Assembly: GCA_031431435.1 (NCBI GenBank)
Contig: JANPDI010000104.1
Location: 1-61,671, forward strand
Origin: UKL13-2 sp031431435
Lineage (GTDB): Bacteria > Pseudomonadota > Gammaproteobacteria > Burkholderiales > Usitatibacteraceae
Reading direction: 5' to 3'
Length of the DNA stretch: 61,671 bases
How positions within the stretch are numbered: the stretch's first letter is position 1; every line of letters begins with the position of its first letter. Positions 33,126 to 42,644 of this stretch are shown piece by piece. The notes beneath the pieces are model-generated. The model had not been told where the DNA came from. It saw only the letters and a program-made list of their open reading frames with translations, and ran no database searches. Made by a program: the position numbers and the translations under genes.

Positions 33126-34394
33126 ATGAAGACCCTGCAAGCCGTTCGTGGCATGAATGATCTGCTGCCTGCGGATTCCCCACTTTGGCAATATTTTGAA
33201 GATACCGTGCGCGATGTATTCGAGCAGTACGGTTATCGTCTGATGCGTACGCCGGTTGTCGAGCCGACCGCCCTGTTTGAACGCTCGATTGGTGAAGTCA
33301 CCGATATCGTTGAACGCGAAATGTATTCGTTTGAGGATGGTTTGAACGGCGAAAAGCTGACGCTTCGTCCGGAAGCCACGGCAGGTTTGGTGCGCGCAGC
33401 CATCCAGCACAATATTTTGTATGAGGGGCCCAAGCGGGTTTGGACGTGGGGGCCGATGTTTCGCCACGAGCGACCACAAAAGGGCCGTTTCCGGCAGTTT
33501 CACCAGTTTGACGTGGAGGCGCTGGGCTTTGCCGGTCCGGATGTTGATGCCGAACAAATTGTGCTGTTGAAGCGTTTGTGGGACCGGCTCGGTTTCAAGG
33601 ACGTTCGCCTGCTCATCAATTCGATCGGTGATGCCCCGGCAAGAGCGGCCCACCGTGAGGCGCTGGTAGCCTATTTTGAGGCGCACGTTGACCAACTGGA
33701 TGCCGATGGCAAGCGGCGGCTTTACACCAATCCATTACGCACACTTGATACCAAAAACCCGTCGATGCAGGCGCTGGTTGACGGCGCACCGCGCCTGGCC
33801 GATTTTCTGGGGCCGGCCGAACAGGCACACTTTGACGGTGTAAAAGCATTGCTGGATGCTGCCGGTATTACCTACGAGGTTGCGCCCCGGCTGGTGCGCG
33901 GCTTCGACTACTACAACCGCACCGTATTTGAGTGGATCGCAAAGGGCGCGGATTGGGAGTTGACCATTGCCGGCGGCGGACGTTATGACGGTCTGATTGC
34001 CGAACTCGGTGGGAAACCGGCGCCGGCTTGTGGTTTTGGGCTGGGCGTCGAGCGGGTGCTGATGTTGCTGGCCGAGAACCCGCCTACAGCCATTGACACC
34101 CTGGACGCATATATCGTGTATGGTGCCAGTGAGGCTGCACCGGCATGGTTGATGGCCGAGCAACTACGTGACAGCGGGCTGACCGTCGCGGTACACGGCA
34201 GCGGTGAACAAACGGTGGCCGGTTTCAAGTCGCAAATGAAAAAGGCCGATGCGAGCGGCGCGCGCTTTGCTATCATCTTGGGTTCGGATGAATTGGCGCA
34301 GCAAAAGGTTGCCTTAAAGGACCTGCGCGGCGGTGAGCAGGTCGTCGTCTCGCTTGACGAGGCGGTTGCAAAAATATGGAACGTGGCGGAATAG
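33126..34394 (+). CDS. hisS: Histidyl-tRNA synthetase
   Basis: 422 residues, class IIa synthetase. Seen: RGMNDLLPADSPLWQYFE, motif 2 in PMFRHERPQKGRFRQFHQFD, the histidine-specific LVRGFDYYNRTVFEW, motif 3 in GFGLGVERVLMLL, and a C-terminal anticodon domain (SQMKKADASGARFAIILGSD). It starts the hisS-yfgM-bamB-der series. A catalytically inactive paralogue, hisZ, lies at 42645; having both is normal. Confidence 0.98.
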   Translation: MKTLQAVRGMNDLLPADSPLWQYFEDTVRDVFEQYGYRLMRTPVVEPTALFERSIGEVTDIVEREMYSFEDGLNGEKLTLRPEATAGLVRAAIQHNILYEGPKRVWTWGPMFRHERPQKGRFRQFHQFDVEALGFAGPDVDAEQIVLLKRLWDRLGFKDVRLLINSIGDAPARAAHREALVAYFEAHVDQLDADGKRRLYTNPLRTLDTKNPSMQALVDGAPRLADFLGPAEQAHFDGVKALLDAAGITYEVAPRLVRGFDYYNRTVFEWIAKGADWELTIAGGGRYDGLIAELGGKPAPACGFGLGVERVLMLLAENPPTAIDTLDAYIVYGASEAAPAWLMAEQLRDSGLTVAVHGSGEQTVAGFKSQMKKADASGARFAIILGSDELAQQKVALKDLRGGEQVVVSLDEAVAKIWNVAE

Positions 34395-34441
34395 CCGCGG
34401 CCGAAAAATTTTGAACGGTTATATAACAGGGTAGTCATCAA

Positions 34442-35158
34442 ATGTCAGCGTACGATTTAGAAGAGCAGGAACGCATTGCCGCAATCAAGGATTGGTGGGA
34501 CAAATGGGGTACGTGGGTTTACGCGGCTCTGATTGCTTTTTTTCTTGGAATTGCCGGCACTCAAGGCTGGAAGTATTTCCAGCAACGACAAACGGTCGAG
34601 GCAGAGACGCTGTTTTTGAGCGTGCAGAAGGTCGCGCAAGAATCAGCGGCGACCAAGGAATGGAAAAAACTCTCCGATGCGGCAACCGCACTGGCGGAAA
34701 AATTTCCGGCAACGTTCTACGCAACGGACGTGCAATTGATGGCCGCCAAGGCGGCGTTTGACGCGGGCGATCTTGCGCAGGCAAAAAAGCATCTCGATTG
34801 GGTGATTGAAAATGGCCGCGACTCACATAAGATCGTCGCCAAAACACGTCTTGCCGGGCTGCTTCTCGATGAGAAAAAATTTGATGATGCCCTGAAACTG
34901 CTTGGCACAATCAAGGATGAGGGATTTGCCGCCGCCGTTTCGGATATCAAGGGCGACATTTTTGCCGCGCAGGGCCGTCGCGATGAAGCCCGTGCCGCGT
35001 TTGAACTTGCCGTTGAAAAAGCAGAGCAACGCAGTCCGCAAAAGGCGATCTCGCAGGCAAAACTGGATGCATTCGGCGGTGCGGTTGAAAAGCCCGCTGA
35101 AAAGAAAGCCGGCGACAAAAAAGCCGACGGCGCGCTTGAAGCCGGAGCCAAGAAGTGA
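34442..35158 (+). CDS. yfgM: YfgM-family TPR protein (ancillary SecYEG translocon subunit)
   Basis: 238 residues. The N-terminal cytoplasmic segment YDLEEQERIAAIKDWWDKWG precedes a single membrane helix (about 22-40), then a periplasmic TPR-like domain (FDAGDLAQAKKHLDWVIENG, LLDEKKFDDALKLL) and a Lys/Ala-rich tail. In E. coli YfgM links the Sec translocon with periplasmic chaperones and negatively affects RcsB stability. It lies 47 bases after hisS and overlaps bamB by 4 bases. Confidence 0.93.
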   Translation: MSAYDLEEQERIAAIKDWWDKWGTWVYAALIAFFLGIAGTQGWKYFQQRQTVEAETLFLSVQKVAQESAATKEWKKLSDAATALAEKFPATFYATDVQLMAAKAAFDAGDLAQAKKHLDWVIENGRDSHKIVAKTRLAGLLLDEKKFDDALKLLGTIKDEGFAAAVSDIKGDIFAAQGRRDEARAAFELAVEKAEQRSPQKAISQAKLDAFGGAVEKPAEKKAGDKKADGALEAGAKK

Positions 35159-36327
35159 TTGGCGCCTGTGGAACCATGGGTCGTCAACGCCCTGGCAAAA
35201 TGCCGGTGCTGGCGGTGCGGACGATCGCGGCCGGCCTGACTGTTGCCACCTTGGCAGGCTGCAGCTTTTTTGGAGGCGACAAGAAGCTTGTGCCGCTGAC
35301 AGAAATTCGTGATTCGACACTATCGCTGCAATGGTCTGCAAGCGCCGGGTCGCAAAAGGGATTTCTGTTTTCCCCGGGCATTGGCGACAAGGTTATCTAC
35401 ACGGCGGCAAATGACGGCTCCATTAATGCAATTGCCGATCAGGGCGGACGAAGTGTTTCCCGTATTGACGCTAAGGCAAAACTTTCCGCGGGCGTCGGTT
35501 TTGGCGAAGACACCATTGTTGTCGCCAATGTGCAGGGCGAGGTGTTGGCGTTTGATGCCTCCGGCCGGGCGCTTTGGAAAACACCACTCGCCGGTGAGAT
35601 CTTGGCGGCGCCGCTGGTGACAAAAACCAGCGTGATTGCAAGAACGGCAGACGGGCGGCTGTTTGCGCTGAACCGTGCCGATGGCAAACGCAAATGGGTG
35701 TTCACCCGCGCTGCGCCAACGCTGACGCTGCGCACAAGTGCCGGCGTGATTGTTAACCGTGGTGTTATTTACGCGGGCTTTCCGGGTGGAAAAGTGGTTG
35801 CCATCGAACTTGAAACCGGCCGTCCTGTCTGGGAGTCGACAATTTCGCTGCCGCGTGGCACCACCGAACTTGAACGCATCGCCGACGTGGCGGGTCTGCC
35901 GGTCAACGATGATTCGCGTGTATGTGCCGCGGTTTATCAAGGTAGAACCGGATGTGTCGAAACACTGAGTGGCAATGTGTTATGGTCGCGCGACATTTCA
36001 AGTGCCGACGGTGTCGCGGTCGATGCAAAACATCTTTATGTTGCCGATACCGACGGCAATTTGACCGCCCTCGATAAGATTACCGGCGCAACGGTCTGGA
36101 AACAGGAAAAGTTACAGCGCCGGGATCTGGGCACGCCCCAGGTGGTGAACGGACGTATTCTGGTCGGCGACCGGCTCGGTTTTGTGCATGCATTGGCGCC
36201 CGACACCGGTGAGTTGACCGGCAGGGTAACGACCGATGGCAGTCGCATCATTGCAGTTGTCGCCAGCGGCGGCCGGGTTATTGCGCAGACCGAAAAGGGC
36301 GGCATTTACGCAATCGGTGTCCGTTAA
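35155..36327 (+). CDS. bamB: Outer-membrane assembly lipoprotein BamB
   Basis: 390 residues from GTG 35155, which has GGAG seven bases upstream and overlaps the yfgM stop (GTGA). ATG 35176 or 35200 would give a shorter signal peptide. The lipobox is LAGC (Cys36 from GTG). The body is an eight-bladed beta-propeller with PQQ-like repeats: VLAFDASGRALWKTPL, LFALNRADGKRKWVFTRA, VVAIELETGRPVWESTISLP, LYVADTDGNLTALDKITGAT. It supports beta-barrel insertion with BamA. The conserved order is bamB then der. Confidence 0.96.
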   Translation: MIGACGTMGRQRPGKMPVLAVRTIAAGLTVATLAGCSFFGGDKKLVPLTEIRDSTLSLQWSASAGSQKGFLFSPGIGDKVIYTAANDGSINAIADQGGRSVSRIDAKAKLSAGVGFGEDTIVVANVQGEVLAFDASGRALWKTPLAGEILAAPLVTKTSVIARTADGRLFALNRADGKRKWVFTRAAPTLTLRTSAGVIVNRGVIYAGFPGGKVVAIELETGRPVWESTISLPRGTTELERIADVAGLPVNDDSRVCAAVYQGRTGCVETLSGNVLWSRDISSADGVAVDAKHLYVADTDGNLTALDKITGATVWKQEKLQRRDLGTPQVVNGRILVGDRLGFVHALAPDTGELTGRVTTDGSRIIAVVASGGRVIAQTEKGGIYAIGVR

Positions 36328-36493
36328 TATTTTTTGCATCAGACAATTCGTCATCTCAGTCAAATACGGCAGGAAACGCAAACAAGCGTAAGCAGTCAGG
36401 TAGTCAAGCGGCAACGCGGAAAGTCAAAAACGTTGGTTTAACCATGCCTTGCGCGAAATGTTTTCCGCGCGGCTGCAACGTTTTGAAATCATT

Positions 36494-37912
36494 ATGAAAC
36501 CAACTATTGTTATTGTCGGCCGGCCCAACGTCGGAAAATCGATGTTGTTCAACCGCCTCACCAAAACGCGTGACGCGTTGGTGGCGGATTTGCCGGGCTT
36601 GACGCGGGATCGTCATTACGGCCACGGCCGTGGCGCGTCCAAACCTTTTCTGGTGGTTGATACCGGCGGTTTCGAACCAAAGGTGACCGACGGCATCTTG
36701 CACGAAATGGCCAAACAAACCCTGCAGGCGGTTGCCGAAGCCGACGCCATTTTGTTTGTGGTTGACGGCCGTCAGGGGCTGACGCCGCAGGACAAAATCA
36801 TCGCCGAGCGTTTACGGCAGACGGCACATCGCGAGGGCGGCGCGCAGCAGATCCCCGTCATGGTTGCAGTTAACAAAGCCGAGGGCATGGACGAAAACAT
36901 CGTCACGGCCGAATTCCACGAGTTGGGCCTGGGCGTGCCGGTGGCAATATCTGCGGCACACGGTGAAGGCGTCCGACAACTGATCGAGGACATGCTGGAG
37001 AATTTTCCAGCCGCCGAAGAGGAGGCCGACCCCAAGCATCCCAAAATTGCGATCATTGGCCGGCCAAACGTCGGGAAATCGACGCTGGTCAACAAACTGC
37101 TGGGCGAGGAGCGGGTGATTGCATTTGACGAACCCGGGACCACCCGCGATTCAATTTTTGTGCCGTTGCAACGTAATGGCAAGGATTACACCCTGATTGA
37201 CACGGCGGGTATCCGCCGGCGCGGCAAGGTGTTTGAGGCGGTCGAAAAGTTTTCGGTGATCAAAACGCTGCAGGCCATTGCCGATTGTCATGTGGTGATA
37301 TTGGTGTTGGATGCGCGGCAGGAGGTTTCCGAGCAGGACGCGCATATCGCCGGATTCATCGTTGAATCAGGACGCGCACTGGTTGTTGCCATCAATAAAT
37401 GGGACAACCTCGACGAATACACGCGTGAACGAACCAAGGTTGATTTTGACCGCAAGTTACATTTCCTGAGCTTTGCGCATATGCATACCATTTCGGCAAA
37501 GGACGGCATGGGACTGAACCCCTTGTTTGCCTCGGTTGACAATGCGTTTCAGGCGGCGATGGCCAAGCTTTCGACACCCAAGCTGACCCGCGCATTAATG
37601 GCGGCGACGGCGGCGCACCAGCCACCATTAAATGGTCTGCATCGACCAAAAATGCGTTATGCCCACCAGGGCGGGCACAACCCGCCGCTGGTCATTGTGC
37701 ACGGCTCGGGCCTTGACGGCGTGCATGAGAGTTACGTGCGCTACCTTGAAGGGCGCTTTATGGAGACGTTCAAACTACGCGGAACACCATTGCGTGTTGA
37801 GTTAAAGCAGGGCTCCAATCCGTTCCGCGGCAGAAAGCCGCCGGCGCTGACCAAGGGTCAGGAAGATAAACGCCGTCGCGGTAGGATTCGCATGAAGCGA
37901 AAATATGCCTGA
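36494..37912 (+). CDS. der: Ribosome assembly GTPase Der (EngA)
   Basis: 472 residues from ATG 36494 (the open frame starts at 36449 but the product should begin MKPTIVIVGRPNVGKS). Two tandem GTPase domains: GRPNVGKSMLFNRLTK near residue 9 and GRPNVGKSTLVNKLLG near 186, with DTGGFE / DTAGIRRRGKV as G3 and NKAE / NKWDN as G4. A C-terminal KH-like domain and basic tail (RRRGRIRMKRKYA) follow. It is needed for 50S subunit maturation. The preceding 166 bases show no strong Shine-Dalgarno. Confidence 0.97.
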   Translation: MKPTIVIVGRPNVGKSMLFNRLTKTRDALVADLPGLTRDRHYGHGRGASKPFLVVDTGGFEPKVTDGILHEMAKQTLQAVAEADAILFVVDGRQGLTPQDKIIAERLRQTAHREGGAQQIPVMVAVNKAEGMDENIVTAEFHELGLGVPVAISAAHGEGVRQLIEDMLENFPAAEEEADPKHPKIAIIGRPNVGKSTLVNKLLGEERVIAFDEPGTTRDSIFVPLQRNGKDYTLIDTAGIRRRGKVFEAVEKFSVIKTLQAIADCHVVILVLDARQEVSEQDAHIAGFIVESGRALVVAINKWDNLDEYTRERTKVDFDRKLHFLSFAHMHTISAKDGMGLNPLFASVDNAFQAAMAKLSTPKLTRALMAATAAHQPPLNGLHRPKMRYAHQGGHNPPLVIVHGSGLDGVHESYVRYLEGRFMETFKLRGTPLRVELKQGSNPFRGRKPPALTKGQEDKRRRGRIRMKRKYA

Positions 37913-38256
37913 CAAGGCTCAGGCCGGAGATATATCCATATAAATCGTACGGATATATGCTTTGTGGCTGGCAACAGTTGCAAAGCAGGGCGCCGACAAC
38001 GGATTTGTTACCGTCTGGTGTGCATTTGCCGTCAAATCACCCCGATCAGGTGAGTCAATTCGCGCCCGGTTCAATGTTCAACACCGGCATAATCTGTCAT
38101 CATTGCGGAACAAATCTGGCGGTCGTCATGTCAGAGCTCTGCTTGTCGCAGCGCAGCAAATTTAGATAAAGTACATAATCATTCGGCTTCGTCCTTTTTT
38201 AACGTGCCAATCGTTGGCATTTCGGACCGAATACAACCTGGTTGGAGAATAAGAAT
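37913..38256. other. Intergenic region der-hfq with AT-rich inverted repeat
   Basis: 344 bases without a convincing gene. ATATATCC (37930-37937) and GGATATAT (37951-37958) form an 8-bp stem with a 13-base loop just after der; it is AT-rich with no T-run and is a weak terminator at best. Two overlapping open frames from about 37957 to 38169 encode Cys/Ser/Arg-rich products with no family resemblance and no Shine-Dalgarno, and are treated as non-coding. The hfq promoter must lie here. Confidence 0.4.
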
Positions 38257-38499
38257 ATGAGTACAAAAGGGCAACTACTACAAGACCCGTTCCTGAATAT
38301 TTTGCGTAAGGAACACGTCCCGGTTTCAATCTATCTGGTCAACGGTATCAAGCTGCAGGGTCAAATCGAATCGTTTGACCAGTATGTGGTGTTGCTGAAA
38401 AACACCGTGACCCAAATGGTCTACAAACATGCAATTTCAACGGTTGTCCCGGCGCGTGCCGTATCAGTTCCTTTTGACGCGCCCACCGGCGAAAACTGA
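38257..38499 (+). CDS. hfq: RNA chaperone Hfq
   Basis: 80 residues from ATG 38257 (TTGGAG 10 bases upstream). The hexameric Sm-like protein pairs sRNAs with mRNAs. Sm1: LLQDPFLNILRKEHVPVSIY and LVNGIKLQGQIESFDQYVVL; Sm2: VYKHAISTVVPAR with the proximal-face YKHA motif. The C-terminal tail is short (VPFDAPTGEN), as in many betaproteobacteria. hflX follows after 250 bases. Confidence 0.98.
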   Translation: MSTKGQLLQDPFLNILRKEHVPVSIYLVNGIKLQGQIESFDQYVVLLKNTVTQMVYKHAISTVVPARAVSVPFDAPTGEN

Positions 38500-38749
38500 T
38501 TGCCTGTTGTTATTGCCAACCGCATGATCTTGCGGGTGCGCGCAGCCAACCACGACTGACCGTCTGATTGCTGTTGTGCTGCCGGCGATCATCTGCCGGC
38601 TATGAGCTCTGGTGCATGTTGACCGGCTTGTATTTGTGCCCGCCGGCCGCATGTAACAGGCAGCGTCAGACATTAATTCCATTTGCCGCGACAGGTCCAA
38701 AACTGCCGCGGGCAGCCGGTTCACCAACGCCGAATCTTGAAGCGATCAT

Positions 38750-39994
38750 TTGAAGCCACCATTCCCGTCAACAACCGCCAATCGTGTCAACGCGATATTG
38801 CTGGTATTAGACTTCGGCGAGGGCGGGCTGGACTCGCGTATCCGCGAAGCACGAGAATTGATCATTAGCGCCGGCGCAACGGTCGCGACGTGCCTCACTG
38901 GCAAACGCCAAAAGCCCGACGCCGCAACATTCGCCGGCAGCGGCAAAGTCGACGAACTCAAGCTTTTGGTTGACGAGCATGAATCCACGCTGGTGGTGGT
39001 TGACCACCAGTTGTCGCCGATTCAAATCCGCAATCTGGAGAAGGCGTTGGGTGCCGACCGGGTGCGGGTGATGGATCGTACCGACTTGATCCTCGAGATT
39101 TTTGGTCAACGTGCACGTTCGGCCGAAGGCAAGTTGCAGGTGGAACTTGCCCAAATGCAGCATCTGCTGACGCGTCTGGTCAAAGGCTGGACACACTTGG
39201 AGCGCCAGCGTGGCGGTATCGGTGTGCGTGGCGGGCCAGGCGAATCCCAGCTTGAGATCGATCGACGTCTGGTGGGTGATCGCATCAAGCGTTTAAAGGA
39301 AAAGCTGTCAAAGCTCGAGCGGCAGCGATCCACGCAGCGGTTGGGCCGTCGTCGCACCGGTACCTTTACCGTTTCGCTGGTCGGTTACACCAATGCGGGA
39401 AAGTCGACCCTGTTCAACCGGTTGACCCGTTCGGAATCGTTTGTCGCCGACCAGTTGTTCGCGACGCTGGATACCACCACCCGGCGCATGTTTTTGACGC
39501 CCAATTGCAGTGTTGCGGTTTCCGACACGGTCGGATTCATCCGCGAATTGCCGCATGGCCTTGTTGCCTCGTTTCATGCCACTCTGACCGAGGCGTTGGA
39601 GGCGGATGTGTTATTGCATGTCATTGACGCGTCAAACCCGGCGCGGGAACAGCAGATCGAAGACGTCGAAAAAGTGCTGGCAGAAATCGGTGCGGATCAC
39701 ATTCCGCAAATCCGTCTGTTGAACAAGATCGACCGACTTGAGGGAAATTTCCCGGCATCATTGCTGCGCGATGAGAGTGGTAAAATTTGCGAAGTCCGCT
39801 TAAGCGCAGTCAACGGAGAGGGTGTCGATCTGTTGAAGGCTGCGCTCGAGGCGTTTGCGAATGCTTCGCTAAACACGGAAACGCGTTTTCAAGACCGGTC
39901 GCCTGCTGGGGAACCTTTGGCGGCCGTTAGTACCAAACCAGCACCCACCGTTAGTCAACCATCAGAACTGCGATGGCGGCCGACATATCATTGA
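38750..39994 (+). CDS. hflX: Ribosome-associated GTPase HflX
   Basis: 414 residues from TTG 38750. The N-terminal nucleotide-binding domain contains GEGGLDSRIREARELIISAG and GSGKVDELKLLV; then a coiled middle (LEIDRRLVGDRIKRLKEKLS) and a G domain GYTNAGKSTLFNRLT with DTVGFIRELPHGLVASF and NKID. HflX splits stalled or heat-damaged ribosomes. The TTG start has no strong Shine-Dalgarno; no ATG or GTG lies nearby in frame. hfq-hflX-hflK-hflC order is conserved. Confidence 0.95.
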   Translation: MKPPFPSTTANRVNAILLVLDFGEGGLDSRIREARELIISAGATVATCLTGKRQKPDAATFAGSGKVDELKLLVDEHESTLVVVDHQLSPIQIRNLEKALGADRVRVMDRTDLILEIFGQRARSAEGKLQVELAQMQHLLTRLVKGWTHLERQRGGIGVRGGPGESQLEIDRRLVGDRIKRLKEKLSKLERQRSTQRLGRRRTGTFTVSLVGYTNAGKSTLFNRLTRSESFVADQLFATLDTTTRRMFLTPNCSVAVSDTVGFIRELPHGLVASFHATLTEALEADVLLHVIDASNPAREQQIEDVEKVLAEIGADHIPQIRLLNKIDRLEGNFPASLLRDESGKICEVRLSAVNGEGVDLLKAALEAFANASLNTETRFQDRSPAGEPLAAVSTKPAPTVSQPSELRWRPTYH

Positions 39995-40016
39995 TATTTA
40001 GTTTTGGAGTTGTGCT

Positions 40017-41384
40017 ATGCGGTCGAGTCCACGATCGTTGTTGATTCAAATCGTTGCCGTAACGGGGGCATTGATTGTCTACGCCCTGCAGCGCCTGCAG
40101 CAAACGCTGGCTGCGCGTTACCGCCGCCAGCCAGCCTCGTCGGGTAGCGCCGCTGACGGTATATCTGAAATGTCGCTGAATGATCCGCAATGGGGCAAAC
40201 GTGGCGGTGGCAACAACGGCGGGGGCAATAATGACGGCCCACCCGACTTGGATCAGATCATCAAAAAGTTTACCGACAAGATTTCCGGGTTTTTTGGCCA
40301 AAAGCCGGCGGGAAACAACAATAGCGGCGGCGGCTTCAATGGCCCCTCCGGTGCGGCAATGGGTGGCGGTTTTGTCCTGGCCGCCAGTCTGGCGCTGGCG
40401 GTATGGCTGGCAACCGGATTCTATATTGTCGAAGAAGGCAGCCGGGGTGTTGAGTTGAGGCTTGGTAAATATGCCCAAACCACCGCACCCGGCCCACGCT
40501 GGCACTGGCCTTACCCGTTTGAAACGGTCGAGGTTGTCAATATTCAAAATTTACGCGCCATCGAGGTTGGTCATCGCAACAACCAAAAGACCAAGATGAA
40601 AGAAGAAGCCCTGATGCTGACTGAAGATCAAAACATTGTTGATCTTCAGTTTGCCGTCCAATACTTGCTGAGCAGTCCTGAAGAGTATTTGTTCAATAAT
40701 CGCAGCCCGGATGAGGCCGTGCGTCAGGTTGCCGAGACGGCGATGCGTGAAGTCGTCGGCAGCAGCAAAATGGACTTTGTGTTGTATGAAGGTCGCGGCG
40801 AAATTGCCTCACGGGTCAAAGTGTTGATGCAGGATATTTTGAACCGATACAAGACCGGTATATCCATTTCAAACGTCAATTTGCAGAATGCACAGCCGCC
40901 CGAGCAGGTGCAGGCGAGTTTTGACGACGCCGTGCGTGCCAAGCAGGACAAGGAGCGGCTCAAAAACGAGGGTGAGGCATATGCAAACGATATTATCCCC
41001 AAAGCCCGCGGCTTGGCTGCACGCCTGATTGAAGAGGCCAGCGGACACAAACAGCGGGTGGTTGCCAATGCACAGGGCGATGCATCGCGTTTCTCGGCTG
41101 TTGTTGCGGAATACGAAAAAGCCCCACAAGTCACGCGCGAGCGCATGTATCTGGACACGATTCAACAGGTGATGCAAAACACCAGCAAGGTGGTGGTTGA
41201 TCAAAAGGGCGGTCAAAATCTGCTGTATTTGCCGCTCGACAAGCTGATGCAAATGTCGAACGCACCGCAGTCACAAAACCAGGATCCGGTCGCCAAGTCG
41301 GTGACATTGAGTGATCCTCCCGCAACCGCCGCACCGGACCCTGTCGCCGCCCGCCGCGACCTGCGTTCGCGTGACGGCCGCTAA
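40017..41384 (+). CDS. hflK: FtsH protease modulator HflK, with possible N-terminal extension
   Basis: 455 residues from ATG 40017, which has GGAG seven bases upstream; the canonical HflK start (MSLNDPQWGKRGGG) is an internal ATG at 40170 with poor Shine-Dalgarno. The extra 51 residues contain a hydrophobic segment (LLIQIVAVTGALIVYALQ) and a basic stretch. Then come the Gly/Asn-rich linker, a membrane helix (FVLAASLALAVWLATGFYIV) and the SPFH/band-7 domain (GVELRLGKYAQTTAPGPRWH). HflK and HflC form a periplasmic cage around FtsH in the inner membrane. It lies 22 bases after hflX and 13 before hflC. Confidence 0.94.
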   Translation: MRSSPRSLLIQIVAVTGALIVYALQRLQQTLAARYRRQPASSGSAADGISEMSLNDPQWGKRGGGNNGGGNNDGPPDLDQIIKKFTDKISGFFGQKPAGNNNSGGGFNGPSGAAMGGGFVLAASLALAVWLATGFYIVEEGSRGVELRLGKYAQTTAPGPRWHWPYPFETVEVVNIQNLRAIEVGHRNNQKTKMKEEALMLTEDQNIVDLQFAVQYLLSSPEEYLFNNRSPDEAVRQVAETAMREVVGSSKMDFVLYEGRGEIASRVKVLMQDILNRYKTGISISNVNLQNAQPPEQVQASFDDAVRAKQDKERLKNEGEAYANDIIPKARGLAARLIEEASGHKQRVVANAQGDASRFSAVVAEYEKAPQVTRERMYLDTIQQVMQNTSKVVVDQKGGQNLLYLPLDKLMQMSNAPQSQNQDPVAKSVTLSDPPATAAPDPVAARRDLRSRDGR

Positions 41385-41397
41385 CCGGGAGAATGAC

Positions 41398-42273
41398 ATG
41401 AAAAAGAATATCCCCCTGATCAGTATTATTGTTATTGGTGTGTTGATCACACTCGTCATGACGGCATTTACCGTCGACCAGCGCCAAAATGCCATCCGTT
41501 TCCGGCTTGGTGAGGTGGTCGCCATTCATACCGAACCCGGTCTTTATTTCAAGGTTCCGCTGATTGAGAATATCCGTATGTACGATACGCGCATCCAGAC
41601 GTTGGACACCAAGGATGCCGAGCGTATTCAAACCAGTGAAAAAAACAACGTGCTGGTTGATTCGTTTGTGAAATACCGCATCATCGACGTCAAACAATTC
41701 TTTGTGTCGACGCGCGGCGATATAAATGCGGCTGAACTCAGGCTTGCGCAATCGATTAACAATGATCTGCGTGATGAATTCAGCAAACGTACATTGGCAG
41801 AGGTCATTTCGGGCAAGCGTGAAACCATCATGCAAAATCTTCGCGTGAAAGCCGACACCGACGCGCGTGCAATCGGTATTTCGGTGCTTGATGTGCGTCT
41901 GAAGCGGGTCGATCTGGTGCCGGAGATTTCGGCGGACGTGTATCGCCGGATGGATTCGGAACGCAAGCGGGTGGCAAATGAGTTGCGCGCCACCGGCTCG
42001 GGTGATGCCGACAAGATCAAGGCTGACGCTGAACGTCAACGCACGGTTATCTTGGCCGAATCCTACCGCGAAGCACAAAAAACCAAGGGCGAAGGTGATG
42101 CCCAAGCGGCGCGAATTTATGCGCAGGCATATGGCCGCAACGCCGAGTTTTATTCGTTTTACCGCAGCATGGAAGCTTACCGCGAGAGTTTCAAGAGCAA
42201 GTCCGACGTAATGGTGTTGGAGCCGAGCTCGGATTTCTTCAAGTACCTGCGCAATCCGGGACGCGGCAAGTAA
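41398..42273 (+). CDS. hflC: FtsH protease modulator HflC
   Basis: 291 residues from ATG 41398 (GGGAGAATGACATG context). N-terminal membrane helix (IPLISIIVIGVLITLVMTAF), then band-7 domain: AIRFRLGEVVAIHTEPGLYF, IQTLDTKDAERIQTSEKNNV, TLAEVISGKRE, and C-terminal FKSKSDVMVLEPSSDFFKYL, a family signature. It partners HflK directly upstream. Confidence 0.97.
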   Translation: MKKNIPLISIIVIGVLITLVMTAFTVDQRQNAIRFRLGEVVAIHTEPGLYFKVPLIENIRMYDTRIQTLDTKDAERIQTSEKNNVLVDSFVKYRIIDVKQFFVSTRGDINAAELRLAQSINNDLRDEFSKRTLAEVISGKRETIMQNLRVKADTDARAIGISVLDVRLKRVDLVPEISADVYRRMDSERKRVANELRATGSGDADKIKADAERQRTVILAESYREAQKTKGEGDAQAARIYAQAYGRNAEFYSFYRSMEAYRESFKSKSDVMVLEPSSDFFKYLRNPGRGK

Positions 42274-42354
42274 CCACTTAGTCACGATTGCTCGACTGCG
42301 CTTCTCCGGATCAGGCGCCACGGCGTGGAAACCGGAAAGTGCGTATAATTCACC

Positions 42355-42387
42355 AACGGCGCGTCCTGAAAAGGGCGCGCCGTTTTT
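42355..42387 (+). terminator. Intrinsic terminator after hflC
   Basis: AACGGCGCGTCC (42355-42366) pairs with GGGCGCGCCGTT (42373-42384), with one G-T pair and a 6-base loop, followed by five T (42383-42387). It lies 82 bases after hflC. A perfect TATAAT at 42344-42349 sits just before it, so a transcript started there would begin with this hairpin; without a clear -35 I do not call it a promoter. Confidence 0.75.
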
Positions 42388-42431
42388 GTTGCCTGTTTTT
42401 AACGTGGTAATTGCCGATACAAAGATCAAGA

Positions 42432-42623
42432 ATGAGCATTTGGGACCTTTTGCTGGCGGGCGGCGCACTGATGCTGGTGTTTGAGGGGATCATGCCGTTT
42501 GTGTCGCCGATGCGTTGGCGGCAGGCCATGCGCCACGCCATGGCGTTGTCTGACGGTCAATTGAGGTTTGTCGGACTGTTGGCGATGATGGCAGGACTAT
42601 TGATGTTGTATTTTGTTCGTTGA
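42432..42623 (+). CDS. DUF2065 small membrane protein (YjeT family)
   Basis: 63 residues from ATG 42432. Two membrane helices (about 3-22 and 46-62) flank a short basic loop: MSIWDLLLAGGALMLVFEGI, SPMRWRQAMRHAMAL, LRFVGLLAMMAGLLMLYFVR. This is the DUF2065/YjeT family found between hflC and hisZ/purA in many proteobacteria. Function unknown. hisZ begins 21 bases after its stop. Confidence 0.9.
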   Translation: MSIWDLLLAGGALMLVFEGIMPFVSPMRWRQAMRHAMALSDGQLRFVGLLAMMAGLLMLYFVR

Positions 42624-42644
42624 CCTGTTGCGAAGTGAATTGAC

